Made by a program: the position numbers and the translations under genes
Source: Noviherbaspirillum aerium
Lineage (GTDB): Bacteria; Pseudomonadota; Gammaproteobacteria; Burkholderiales; Burkholderiaceae_D
DNA length: 55,085 nucleotides
NCBI RefSeq assembly: GCF_008929045.1
Contig: NZ_VFAH01000034.1
Coordinates: 1 to 55,085 of the forward strand
Reading direction: 5' to 3'
Notes under the pieces: generated by a model
Databases searched by the model: none
What the model was told of the DNA's origin: nothing
The model's input: the letters and a program-made list of their open reading frames with translations, nothing else
Shown: one piece after another, positions 15,895 through 23,579 of the stretch
How positions within the stretch are numbered: position 1 is the stretch's first letter
Layout of the letters: every line of letters begins with the position of its first letter

Positions 15895-18471
15895 CTACTT
15901 TGGACTGGCTTTTTTCCTTGTACTAGTCGACGGCGCGGGCTCTAGAGACTTGTAGCTGGGCGTGCGTTGCTGTCGCGGGTTCAGTTCCGCGCGGAGTTTT
16001 TCAAACTGGTCGTTGAACTGTTTGCTTTGGAATCGAATTTGCATTCCACGTTCGGCGGCGACCCGTACAACTCGCGCATTGAACGCATCGCCGCCCAGCG
16101 GATCGAATTTGCCGTTGCCGAACCTCTGTTGTGCGAGCAGCAGAGCCAGCTCGATGCTGTCGTCTGATTCCTCGATGACCCAGATCGCCTCGCTTGTGTC
16201 GCGCAAAATCTCTTGGTTATGCTGATTGAAATAACTGACGTCCCCGTTGCGCCGCACTTGGTACCTCAGGTTCTCCGTCGGATCGATGAGGGTAACGGTA
16301 GTTCTGACGCCGATCATCACAATGGCACTGACGCGCAGCTTGCTCCGGCGCTCATGCTCAATGCGTTGGCGCCGGAGTTCCATCAAGGCCTCCAGATCAC
16401 CGGCCTGCGCACGCTCCATGAGGAACCCGCGATACCGATTGCGCGCCGGATCCGATCGATTAAGCTCTGCCAGGCGTTCGCGTGCGGCCCGCATGTTGGC
16501 CTGCAGCGCCTTTTCTCGCAGCGCCGCCTCTATTTTTATCCGTGACCGCCTTGTCCGAAATTCAGCGTAGGACAGGCGCAACCGTCGCAGCTGCGCCATC
16601 TCCAGTCTGTGCTGCTCACGGACCTGCTTTAATTCGTGCTTGGCCTTGCGGATCGCCTCGCGCTCAATAGGGCGGAGATCGATTTTTTTGGTTGCGCGTG
16701 CGGAGCGGTACTGGCGCCACATTGCTGGGTTAGGAGGTGGCGGTACGATCGGGGCCTGCGTGTTCAGCTTCTGCAGGTTATATGCGGTCTGAAGCAGCTG
16801 ACTAGCCTGCCTCCAATTCAAATGCATATGCCGCGTCAGGAAGTCATTCATTGACAGGTTGTGCGTGGAATCCTTGTGGCGAATGCGCGAGCCACTTTCC
16901 CCTGGCGTCACAATGTAGTCGTCTCGGCGCAAACCGTATTCCTCCGCCAGTCGAGCCAAGAGAAAATGCGGGTCGATGTTGCGCTTGATCTCCCGGAATA
17001 ACGCGCGTTGCTCGTCCTGCGTCTGCGCTTCAGCCTCTTTGTGATCGCGTAGCAGCTGCTCGTAATGGTTGTCGGCAGCGCGGCCCGTGCTTTGGTTGAT
17101 AACCCGCTCTACTCCGGCTCGTTCGGCATCTGGTGGCTGTCGCACGCGGTTATCGGAATCTCTTGGTCGTCGTATGTCACTACCAGCATATCCCGACAAA
17201 ACGCCTTGATCCCGTCCGGCGTCGTTGTCCAAACGGCGTGTGTGCAAGCCTGGCATAGTGTGAATACTGGTGGGCGGCGCTCCACTGGCAAGCTTCGCAG
17301 CGTTCTGCTTAATAGCGGCAGTTCTGGCTGCTGCGCGGGTCCCGACGGATGCGGTACCGGCGTGTTTGCCGGGGTCGACGTGGATTTCGTCGTCGGCGCC
17401 ACGACGCTTTGCTCGGTCTTGTCCTTCTTCATGGATACCCCCTTTGAGGTACTTGTCGTAAAACTTTTGTTCCAGATCACCCAGCATGACCAGCCGGGTT
17501 TCCGGGTCTAGAGATTTATACTCGGCGTATTCCTTGCGGCGTCCCGTGCTGATCAGCTTAATTTCCCGCTGGCGCTGCACTATCCAGTCCTCCACCAGCG
17601 CGTCGAGTTCCGCATCTGTGCGCTTGCCGACGCCAACCTGGTTCGGCGCATCCGGGGGAATGAATCGCGGCGTCGCGCCCATGCAGTCCCGGAAGATGCC
17701 ACTCGATAGATTCACAAACTTCTCGAACCCGGGCGGCTTGATCGCAACGTACTCGCGTTGCGGGCCTTTGCCCTCGTTGCGTACGCGAACCTCGCCGTGT
17801 CGCTTTGCCAGTGCAATAAGCCCTTGCTTATCCGTGATCCCCTCCTGAATAACCAGCTGCTCGAGTTTGGCCTTTACGTCCGCAAAGCTCCCCTTCTTGA
17901 ACGTCGTCACCCGGTCGCGGGCAATGATGTCGGCCTTGGTCGTGCTGTCGACGCGAGGCCGGTCCTTTGGCGACACGAGCTGGTGGCGCCGGTTGATATC
18001 TTCCTGCAGTGCGTCCAACCAAATTTTGTTTTTCTGGACACGTCCAAGTGGGTTGAGCGCCTTGCCGGACATTAAATTTATATTCGGAATGACAAGGTGG
18101 ATATGGTCGAGCCGGGCGATCCATTCCCCGGTCGTTTCGTTCATGTAGCCTTTGATCTTGGCCCGGTGCGCTTCCGCATAGTACAAATATTCCTCAGGCA
18201 GGAACGCTGGCATGAGGTTTTGCATGTAGTCATCCAAGACTTCTTTCATCTTCTCGGGTGACAAACCGATCTCCGAGAAGGAGAGCGTTAAATGCAGATA
18301 CTTTTCCCCGTCATGGTCAATGGACTTGATCAGTTTCCGGGTAGCGTCGGCATCGCCGGCCAGCACGACGCGCTCATCAAGTTCGTCACGGGTGTATGGG
18401 CGCCCCTGTTTTTTCCCGTGTTCAAGATACTCAATAACCCCGTCCTCGCCCCCGCCCTGGCGAACGATCAT
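15895..18471 (-). CDS. Relaxase (VirD2/MobA type) with LPD7 domain
   Basis: This 858-residue mobilisation nuclease should nick one strand at oriT and stay attached to it during conjugative transfer. The N-terminal relaxase domain (about 1-260) shows a candidate catalytic Tyr in GVIEYLEHG (residue 15), the strand KYLHLTLSFSEIG and the metal-binding LDHIHLVIPN motif (His123, His125). A long basic, coiled middle (about 560-690) precedes a C-terminal LPD7-type domain (about 710-830; GDVSYFNQHNQEILRDTSEAIW, ELALLLAQQRFGNGKFDPLGG). Its start overlaps the MobC-like gene by 4 nt (ATGA). No type IV secretion genes are in the window, so it depends on a helper for transfer. Confidence 0.88.
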   Translation of the reverse strand: MIVRQGGGEDGVIEYLEHGKKQGRPYTRDELDERVVLAGDADATRKLIKSIDHDGEKYLHLTLSFSEIGLSPEKMKEVLDDYMQNLMPAFLPEEYLYYAEAHRAKIKGYMNETTGEWIARLDHIHLVIPNINLMSGKALNPLGRVQKNKIWLDALQEDINRRHQLVSPKDRPRVDSTTKADIIARDRVTTFKKGSFADVKAKLEQLVIQEGITDKQGLIALAKRHGEVRVRNEGKGPQREYVAIKPPGFEKFVNLSSGIFRDCMGATPRFIPPDAPNQVGVGKRTDAELDALVEDWIVQRQREIKLISTGRRKEYAEYKSLDPETRLVMLGDLEQKFYDKYLKGGIHEEGQDRAKRRGADDEIHVDPGKHAGTASVGTRAAARTAAIKQNAAKLASGAPPTSIHTMPGLHTRRLDNDAGRDQGVLSGYAGSDIRRPRDSDNRVRQPPDAERAGVERVINQSTGRAADNHYEQLLRDHKEAEAQTQDEQRALFREIKRNIDPHFLLARLAEEYGLRRDDYIVTPGESGSRIRHKDSTHNLSMNDFLTRHMHLNWRQASQLLQTAYNLQKLNTQAPIVPPPPNPAMWRQYRSARATKKIDLRPIEREAIRKAKHELKQVREQHRLEMAQLRRLRLSYAEFRTRRSRIKIEAALREKALQANMRAARERLAELNRSDPARNRYRGFLMERAQAGDLEALMELRRQRIEHERRSKLRVSAIVMIGVRTTVTLIDPTENLRYQVRRNGDVSYFNQHNQEILRDTSEAIWVIEESDDSIELALLLAQQRFGNGKFDPLGGDAFNARVVRVAAERGMQIRFQSKQFNDQFEKLRAELNPRQQRTPSYKSLEPAPSTSTRKKASPK

Positions 18472-18905
18472 GGGGGCAAGCGTGACACTATCACGCGGGT
18501 AAGAATCGCCAGCTGCTCCGCAACTGCGGCGTAGGTGGTGTTCGACACCTTGCCATTCAGATGATCATAGTGGAGCCGCTTCGCGATCTGGTTACAATTA
18601 TTTGACGCTGCCGCGAAATGGCGGTACATGTCCCGATTCAAGGCTTTCATCTTTTCCGGCACCGGCGGCGGCGGGTGTATCTCCAGCTTTTCGCCATTCA
18701 TTGCCGCCGTCACCAGGTCGCGGATGAAACGTGATGGCGTCACGTTCGCTGTCTTGCATGCGTCCTGCAATTGCATGTGCACGGATGGCGGCAAGCGACT
18801 CGCCACGATGATCGACGCCTCATCGGCTACGTCGGATTCGATGCTGTCGCCGGCCGCTACCGGCATTTGCGGCGGCTCTGCCGCACTTGGCTGCGAAGGT
18901 TCCAT
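18468..18905 (-). CDS. MobC-like relaxosome accessory protein
   Basis: A 145-residue protein from ATG 18905, with GGAGGG 6 nt upstream (a GTG at 18941 is possible but weaker). After a disordered N-terminus it has a ribbon-helix-helix-like part (ASRLPPSVHMQLQDACKTANVTPSRFIRDLV) and the MobC signature AASNNCNQIAKRLHYDHLNG. In this family the protein binds oriT, helps open the DNA and positions the relaxase. It overlaps the relaxase gene by 4 nt and lies next to the hairpin-rich oriT candidate. Confidence 0.82.
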   Translation of the reverse strand: MEPSQPSAAEPPQMPVAAGDSIESDVADEASIIVASRLPPSVHMQLQDACKTANVTPSRFIRDLVTAAMNGEKLEIHPPPPVPEKMKALNRDMYRHFAAASNNCNQIAKRLHYDHLNGKVSNTTYAAVAEQLAILTRVIVSRLPP

Positions 18906-19357
18906 GCCGCCCTCCGTGGCGGTTTTGGCGTGCGTCAGCACGCGGGGTTTTTGGGAGTTTCTAAGAGGGGCCCACCCTCTTAGGCAGCAAAGCGTTAATG
19001 TTGTCGCTAGACAACGTTAACGCTTTCGTCGTGCCTGGTTTTGTTCGTGTATGGCTCCTAGGAAATATCTTAGCGTTCCTAGCATCGTGTGGGCTTCAAA
19101 AAGGCTTGCAAACCCCTTGCGGTCAACGGGGTGGCAGTGCGCTGGCGCCCTTGACTTTGCGTTCGTCGGCTGGCGAATCCCGGCGGCTGGAAACTGTGAC
19201 GACCAACTCGCGGATGCTTCGGCGTCGCTAAACGCGTTTAAATAGCCTGGTGCGCTTACGGTACCAGCTGGTGTGATCTCAACACCGTTTGGCGCGATGC
19301 TTGCGTTTTTGGAAAAACCGGATAAAACAAATGCATCTCTATCAGGAAAGGAACGCC
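18906..19357. other. Intergenic region holding the oriT candidate
   Basis: There is no gene between the divergent MobC and 19358 genes. Besides the oriT repeats it must hold promoters for both directions. Confidence 0.5.
18961..19082. other. Candidate origin of transfer (oriT) with three inverted repeats
   Basis: Directly upstream of the MobC/relaxase genes are: CTAAGAGGG/CCCTCTTAG (18961-18969, 18975-18983); a long hairpin 18989-19026 (AAAGCGTTAA-T-GTTGTC, loop GCTA, GACAAC-G-TTAACGCTTT, one mismatch); and CTAGGAA/TTCCTAG (19058-19064, 19076-19082). Such repeats next to mobC are typical of oriT. I could not identify a nic site by sequence. Confidence 0.55.
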
Positions 19358-19819
19358 ATGCGGAAGGCCATGAACGCGGGAGGAATGCGCGCGAAACTTC
19401 GGTATATGCTCGGGGAGTGCACCGGTCATCCGGTCGGCTGCTTGAATATCGCTAAGCTGCACGACATCCAGGGAATCTTGAGTCACTTCAAGGTGCCGGC
19501 GCTGGCGCTTAAGCTCGACCGTCCGTCCAACGGCAACTACAATCGGGTGATCGCTGCATGCGGCACGACCTTCGGCGTTCCAGATACTGCGCACGTCGCC
19601 GAGCCTGGCCACGTTGTATATGTGATCGTCGGGACGAATGTGGAGCCGGAAGAAATCATCCGCTTAGCCTTACAGGCAGAAGTGTGGCCTAGCACCCCGC
19701 TCTCCTCGCATCGCGCGAACGAGCTGAGCCCCGATGCGTTCAAGGCATTAGTGCGAGAGGCTTTTAAAGACCATCCCCCGCCGACACCGCCGACGCCGTA
19801 TCAATATGGACTGTTCTAA
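19358..19819 (+). CDS. Hypothetical protein, paralogue of the gene at 4455-4883
   Basis: The 153-residue protein starts MRKAMNAGGMRAKLRYML. AGGAAAGGA upstream is nearly identical to the leader of its paralogue. The shared core is HFKVPALALKLDRP, then NRVIAACGTTFG, and VEPEEIIRLALQAEVW. A Pro-rich tail (DHPPPTPPTPYQYGLF) is present only here. Function unknown, with no catalytic signature. It overlaps the DUF433 gene by 14 nt, so the two are translationally coupled. Confidence 0.62.
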   Translation: MRKAMNAGGMRAKLRYMLGECTGHPVGCLNIAKLHDIQGILSHFKVPALALKLDRPSNGNYNRVIAACGTTFGVPDTAHVAEPGHVVYVIVGTNVEPEEIIRLALQAEVWPSTPLSSHRANELSPDAFKALVREAFKDHPPPTPPTPYQYGLF

Positions 19820-20054
19820 GGCTCAGGGTTTGGTCTGGATTGATCCCGAACGCATGGGAGGCGTACCGTGCTTTCGCGGCACGCGCGTACCTGTGCGACT
19901 GCTATTCGCCAACTTGGCGGCTGGGTTGACAGTAGGTGAGATTGTGGATGACTACCCTACATTGGCCAAAGACATCCTGCTGGCTGCGCTCGAGCTGGCC
20001 GGGGAATTGTTGGAAGCGGCTGCAGATCAGCCGAATGGCGGCGCGCAGAAATGA
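19806..20054 (+). CDS. DUF433-family protein (antitoxin-like)
   Basis: This 82-residue protein matches DUF433: WIDPERMGGVPCFRGTRVPV, then LLFANLAAGLTVGEIVDDYP and LAKDILLAALELAGE. DUF433 proteins carry a winged helix-turn-helix and commonly act as antitoxins next to a PIN-like (DUF5615) toxin. Here no PIN-like gene follows; the next gene is convergent. It overlaps the preceding unknown gene by 14 nt, so that protein may be its partner. Confidence 0.82.
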   Translation: MDCSKAQGLVWIDPERMGGVPCFRGTRVPVRLLFANLAAGLTVGEIVDDYPTLAKDILLAALELAGELLEAAADQPNGGAQK

Positions 20055-20064
20055 CAGGTGCGGC

Positions 20065-20406
20065 CTAGTCGCCGCCAATAGAATTTAGCCAGTCGAGTAC
20101 CCGGCTGGCGCTGGCCACTGCGCCTTCCATGTCGTTGTGATCGCTCGATACGAGCGTGTGGCAGCAAATGCGGGCACACCAAAAGGAATAGTCGGGTCTG
20201 ACAAGGACCCTTGTGTTGTAGCCATCGAAGGGACAGACCGTCAGGCGCTTATAACAGCACGCGACTTCCTGTAGCGCCAGCGTCTGCCTGGCAGGAAGTG
20301 GGGACGCAAGCTGGTTGGCATACAGGAGCAACGCCCGCACCGTCACGCCAAGATTCGCATGCACTCCCATCGGAACAGCGTACGTGCCATACGGACCCTG
20401 ATCCAC
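20065..20406 (-). CDS. Hypothetical cysteine-containing protein
   Basis: A 113-residue frame from GTG 20406 (GGGAG upstream). It contains several cysteines (LQEVACCYKRLTVCPFDG, WCARICCH) and is otherwise unrecognised. A stop codon in the same frame lies 15 nt upstream (20422-20424). That stop would be the natural end of the preceding gene if the frameshift proposed there is real, so this would be the second gene of an operon. Confidence 0.4.
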   Translation of the reverse strand: MDQGPYGTYAVPMGVHANLGVTVRALLLYANQLASPLPARQTLALQEVACCYKRLTVCPFDGYNTRVLVRPDYSFWCARICCHTLVSSDHNDMEGAVASASRVLDWLNSIGGD

Positions 20407-20421
20407 ACCAGCTCCCGTGTC

Positions 20422-20761
20422 TTACATGCCAAATTTCCAGAACAGCCCTTTCCCCGGCTGCACAACACGGCTCGGGCCACCAAGGATCGCCGGCACGCGC
20501 GGCCTCCATCTGCGCCACCAGTTTTTGCCCTTGGTACAGCACCTCCACGTCCTTCGAGCACGCGCTAGGTCTGTCGCGGTCGATACACTCGGCGACTTTC
20601 ACGCAGCACATCTGCAGCACTTCGACGCGTGTCTCAATGCGATCGCGCTGCAAGTCGGTCGCATTCGGATCTTTAAACGCCGCTTCAGGCTGGCGGGCGC
20701 TTGCTACCAGCAACTTGGTCAGTTCCGATTTCATTTGCTCGTTCGTCGGCTTGGCTTGCAT
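20422..20761 (-). pseudogene. Hypothetical gene, probably frameshifted
   Basis: It starts MQAKPTNEQMKSELTKLL at 20761, with AGGAGGG upstream, and is protein-like to about 20510 (RIETRVEVLQMCCVKVAE, QGQKLVAQMEA). Beyond that the open frame, which runs on to 20249 and overlaps the next gene by 158 bp, becomes unnatural. In the neighbouring frame the text is sensible (AILGGPSRVVQPGKGLFWKFGM) and ends at TAA 20422-20424. I infer one frameshift near 20490-20520. The function is unknown. Confidence 0.4.
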
Positions 20762-20972
20762 GGCTTGCCCTCCTTTGGTCAAGTCCCCGCCTCCGACCTT
20801 CACGTAACGGCCCGATTGCGGCGATGTTGCCGTGGTCGCATCCAACTTCCATTGGCGTGCGCCTCCATTCGTCCTTTGCGTCTAGGAGTGCCAAGTCCTC
20901 TGCGAGCAGTTGGTCAATCCGAACCCAGTCTCCGATGGGGGCAGCGCGATGCAGATCAGTCGTACGATTCAT
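20685..20972 (-). CDS. Ankyrin-repeat-like small protein, possibly broken
   Basis: The 95-residue frame from ATG 20972 reads TTDLHRAAPIGDWVRIDQLL, then ALLDAKDEWRRTPMEVGCDHGNIAAI, the pattern of about two ankyrin repeats, which are protein-protein interaction modules. After that the frame becomes Arg-rich. The other frame continues with RYVKVGGGDLTKGG, which looks like a third repeat leading into the gene at 20761. One longer ankyrin gene split by a frameshift near 20800-20830 is therefore plausible. Confidence 0.4.
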   Translation of the reverse strand: MNRTTDLHRAAPIGDWVRIDQLLAEDLALLDAKDEWRRTPMEVGCDHGNIAAIGPLREGRRRGLDQRRASHASQADERANEIGTDQVAGSKRPPA

Positions 20973-21116
20973 CCTAGTCCTTTCCATGTCGGTTGTGCTC
21001 TACCGAAACCGCACTCTATCTATTGCTGCCATTTTGTTAACACTGCCGCCGTCGGTTCTCATACGTAAAAAAATTTCTACCCCGCTCAAAAATCCGCTAC
21101 ACAAACTCGAAACCTT

Positions 21117-21132
21117 CACTACAATAATAGTG
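21117..21132 (+). promoter_or_regulatory. Small inverted repeat before the 21.2-23.6 kb operon
   Basis: CACTA (21117-21121) and TAGTG (21128-21132) flank a 6-nt spacer about 50 bp upstream of the first gene of the operon. It may be an operator; no clear -35/-10 pair is visible. Confidence 0.25.
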
Positions 21133-21182
21133 TGAGCGCATACAATAACAAGGCGAATGTTTAACTTGATTGAGGGCAAGCA

Positions 21183-21523
21183 ATGAACGACCTGGTCGAC
21201 CCCATCAGCATTACCAGTGTGATCTTGGCTCTTTGCGAAGCGTGGAAATCGTCATACCCAACTGGGTTGAGTTCGATGACATACCGCTCGACGCGACCAG
21301 GATGCCGGTGGCCAGCGACCCGGACGGTGAGCCCGTTGAGCTGGCAAAGCTTGTAGTGTGCAACCTGACTGGCGCCAGCATCTTTTTCATCCATCCGCTG
21401 CAAAAACAAATGTCGTGTGCGCATGCGAAACATATTGTTCCGATACTTTTAGTACGCGTATCAATAAATTGTGGATACACTACAGCCGCGCCTCGGGATC
21501 GGGGACACAGGAAATCACTATGA
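21183..21523 (+). pseudogene. Hypothetical gene with a probable frameshift
   Basis: ATG 21183 opens MNDLVDPISITSVILAL, but this frame soon becomes unnatural and ends near 21357. A neighbouring frame reads RSVEIVIPNWVEFDDIPLDA, then EPVELAKLVVCNLTGASIFFIHPL, and ends at TGA 21521-21523. That stop overlaps the next gene's ATG as ATGA, which argues that this second frame is the natural one. The shift would lie near 21228-21245. Unknown function. Confidence 0.35.
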
Positions 21524-21996
21524 CTGCAACAATTGCTGCTGGAAGTGACGGCATGCCGACGGCAGCCCAACAGCAAAAGTGTTTCGACATTCGGGAGGTG
21601 CCCGGAGCGGATGGCAAGCGTTACGATTTCGGCCTTTATCTTGGCGTGGATGCTGCCAGCGCTATCGATCTTGCGGCTAACTGTTTTGGCAGCGCTGCTG
21701 CTGACGTGGATTGGCTGAAGGGCAAAATGGTCGCCACGGAAATCCCGACGCCCGGGTTGGTCAAGGCTAATTGGGCGCGGCTCAATTTCTTCACCGATCG
21801 CGGCGTGCGGGCGTTCCTGAGCCTGATGTGCGACGACAAAGGGTTCTACGTCATCCTCGACGGCAAAGATAATGTGAATGCCCCGCGCTTCGATACGCCA
21901 ATCCTGGCGATGAGAGATGCCTGCCTGCGCTGGGCCGACCCCGTGTGGCAAATGGAAAGTTTAGATGACCATGGCGAACCTTGTCAGCCCGCTTAA
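21520..21996 (+). CDS. Hypothetical protein
   Basis: A 158-residue protein starting MTATIAAGSDGMPTAAQQ at 21520. AGGAA lies upstream and an ATGA overlap links it to the preceding frame. Mixed alpha/beta segments include YDFGLYLGVDAASAIDLAANC and FFTDRGVRAFLSLMCDDKGFY. No family, signal or membrane segment is recognised. It is part of a run of closely spaced plus-strand genes of unknown function up to 23579. Confidence 0.55.
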   Translation: MTATIAAGSDGMPTAAQQQKCFDIREVPGADGKRYDFGLYLGVDAASAIDLAANCFGSAAADVDWLKGKMVATEIPTPGLVKANWARLNFFTDRGVRAFLSLMCDDKGFYVILDGKDNVNAPRFDTPILAMRDACLRWADPVWQMESLDDHGEPCQPA

Positions 21997-22062
21997 GGCG
22001 ATCAGCCCGTCATCTTGGGAGCTTTTCCTAATCAAGTCGGCCCGGTTGGGCTAGGAGATAGC

Positions 22063-22548
22063 ATGACAACCACAACCGAGGCCCCCGGCACAATCGCAAC
22101 TCGCGTCTTTGATGTGCTCGTTGGGCATGGTCAAACGACGGTCTGGAAAATCAGCGCAATGAGCGCTAAAGTGATTGCGGAAGCGACGCATTAGGTGGCG
22201 GCATCGCAAGGCGTTGTGATTAGCGCCATCGACGCGCGTCTGATTGCGCTACTTGTGGGCCAATACTATGACTATGGCCCGAACAATTATCTTGGAACCC
22301 TGCGGTCAATCCGAAATTCAGTAGTCGGGCTTTGCGACCTCACGGCGTACCACGCTCGGCTTGATGGCGATCAGATGCTGATGAATCGGCAGACCGGCTC
22401 CGTTGACACCCGCGCGAACTGGCTTGCGGAAGCGCCAGCCTGGGATGTGGATATTGCCGAGGACGTGCTCATACAGTTCAACGAGTTGTTGATGCCGCTT
22501 GTTCTTTCCCCGGAAGGCCCGTACATCGAAGCCGACGGCGCAAAGTAG
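22063..22548 (+). pseudogene. Hypothetical gene interrupted by an in-frame amber codon
   Basis: From ATG 22063 (AGGAG upstream) the frame reads MTTTTEAPGTIATRVFDVLV up to TAG at 22192-22194. It then continues without shift through GTG 22195 (VAASQGVVISAIDARLIALL) to the stop at 22548, 161 codons plus the stop in all. The two halves look like one protein of about 160 residues. The UAG is followed directly by GUG, so reinitiation could still make the C-terminal 117 residues. Otherwise it is a simple nonsense mutation. No family is recognised. Confidence 0.5.
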
Positions 22549-22573
22549 AGCATACTGAATCTGAAGGCCTGAC

Positions 22574-23011
22574 ATGATTGCAACCGCTACCATCGCCTAT
22601 CCCATTCAAGACAGCAACACCCGGCGGCCTACGCTGTTCCGCGCCTTCTGCCACTCCAGCGCAAGTCGACTGGAGCATTACACGCCGGGCGAGGAAACAG
22701 TCTTTATCGACGCGGTGGACAGGGATGATGCGGCCCGTCGTATTACTCAGCTGCTCGCGATCCTATGGCATGTGCCCGCTGATTCAATTGGGTTTTACAA
22801 CCTGTCGGACGAAAACGAGCTGTTCGAGCAATTGGGCAACGATCATGGCGGTGACGTGCGGCTGTTCGAAGCTGGTTGGTGCGGCGCGAAAGGAGCGCTG
22901 TACTTTTCCGAGAGCCACATGCCTTACCTTCTTGTCCGGCCGGAGACGGTGAAGCGCTTGAAGCAAGCGTGGGCCAGCATTCCGGCTGACGCGTGGCGTG
23001 GCGTGCTTTAA
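22574..23011 (+). CDS. Hypothetical protein
   Basis: A 145-residue protein (MIATATIAYPIQDSN, then EETVFIDAVDRDDAARRITQLLAILWHV, GFYNLSDENELFEQL). It is acidic, soluble and unrecognised. It lies 25 bp after the amber-interrupted gene and 12 bp before the next gene, consistent with one operon. Confidence 0.55.
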   Translation: MIATATIAYPIQDSNTRRPTLFRAFCHSSASRLEHYTPGEETVFIDAVDRDDAARRITQLLAILWHVPADSIGFYNLSDENELFEQLGNDHGGDVRLFEAGWCGAKGALYFSESHMPYLLVRPETVKRLKQAWASIPADAWRGVL

Positions 23012-23023
23012 AGCGAGGTGGAG

Positions 23024-23230
23024 ATGCCATACGTATTGATTGTGATGACGTTTTTGGGCGGCACCGGCACTTGGGGCCCGACGGTAAGCATGCAGGAGTT
23101 TTCGACGCAGCCGCGCTGTGATCAGGCGAAAGACGCGATCCTGGGGACGTTCGAGGACATGAGCAAAACCAACATGCTCGGCCGCACGTCGTTTCGCCAG
23201 ATCCTCTTGGCCGAGTGGAAACCGAAATAA
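23024..23230 (+). CDS. Small hypothetical protein
   Basis: A 68-residue protein starting MPYVLIVMTFLGGTG at 23024, with GAGGTGG upstream; GTG at 23018 is an alternative. The first 18 residues are hydrophobic, so the protein may be membrane-associated. The rest is soluble (FSTQPRCDQAKDAILGTFEDM). It lies in the operon of small unknown genes. Confidence 0.45.
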   Translation: MPYVLIVMTFLGGTGTWGPTVSMQEFSTQPRCDQAKDAILGTFEDMSKTNMLGRTSFRQILLAEWKPK

Positions 23231-23244
23231 TTGGAGTGAAGGAC

Positions 23245-23376
23245 ATGAAGAAATATTGTGCGACGCCGCCTATGGTGGCGAACGAGCAGGATGGTGTCGT
23301 CGCGGTGTCGTTATGCCAGGCGCCGTACTATCATCAGCCGTGTCAGGCAGCATTTCGTATGGGAGGTGTGAATTAA
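23245..23376 (+). CDS. Very small hypothetical protein
   Basis: A 43-residue frame starting MKKYCATPPMVANEQDG, with GGAGTGAAGG upstream, ending in a TAATG overlap with the next gene. Spacing to both neighbours is tight (14 bp upstream), which supports translation. Function unknown. Confidence 0.4.
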   Translation: MKKYCATPPMVANEQDGVVAVSLCQAPYYHQPCQAAFRMGGVN

Positions 23377-23579
23377 TGCCTGGGCAATCTGATACCAAGC
23401 GGGCCGGCTCACTTGCGCCGCAGGATCTTTGCAAGGCTGGCAAACTGGCGGGGATTAGGCAGACCGAGGCGGGCGCCCGACTTCACACGATGGGTGATGT
23501 TTGGCAACAATGGGAGGCTGGCAACCCGGGCGTCGTCGTGCATCTTGGAAGATTTTCTCGATTAAACGGATTCGGCTAG
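23376..23579 (+). CDS. Small XRE-like helix-turn-helix protein
   Basis: A 67-residue protein starting at ATG 23376, sharing one base with the preceding stop. SLAPQDLCKAGKLAGIRQTEAGARLHTMGDVWQQWEAG resembles short XRE DNA-binding domains of phage and plasmid origin (the motif GLTQTEAAxLxxxxxxTWQxWExG). It ends the operon and could be its regulator. Sequence after the stop looks like degraded coding DNA, so the protein may be truncated. Confidence 0.5.
   Translation: MPGQSDTKRAGSLAPQDLCKAGKLAGIRQTEAGARLHTMGDVWQQWEAGNPGVVVHLGRFSRLNGFG

Noticed and set aside
22063-22548. In-frame TAG as a pyrrolysine codon
   Set aside because: No pylS, pylBCD or pylT-like genes are in the window, and pyrrolysine is very rare in such bacteria. 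A nonsense mutation or reinitiation is simpler.
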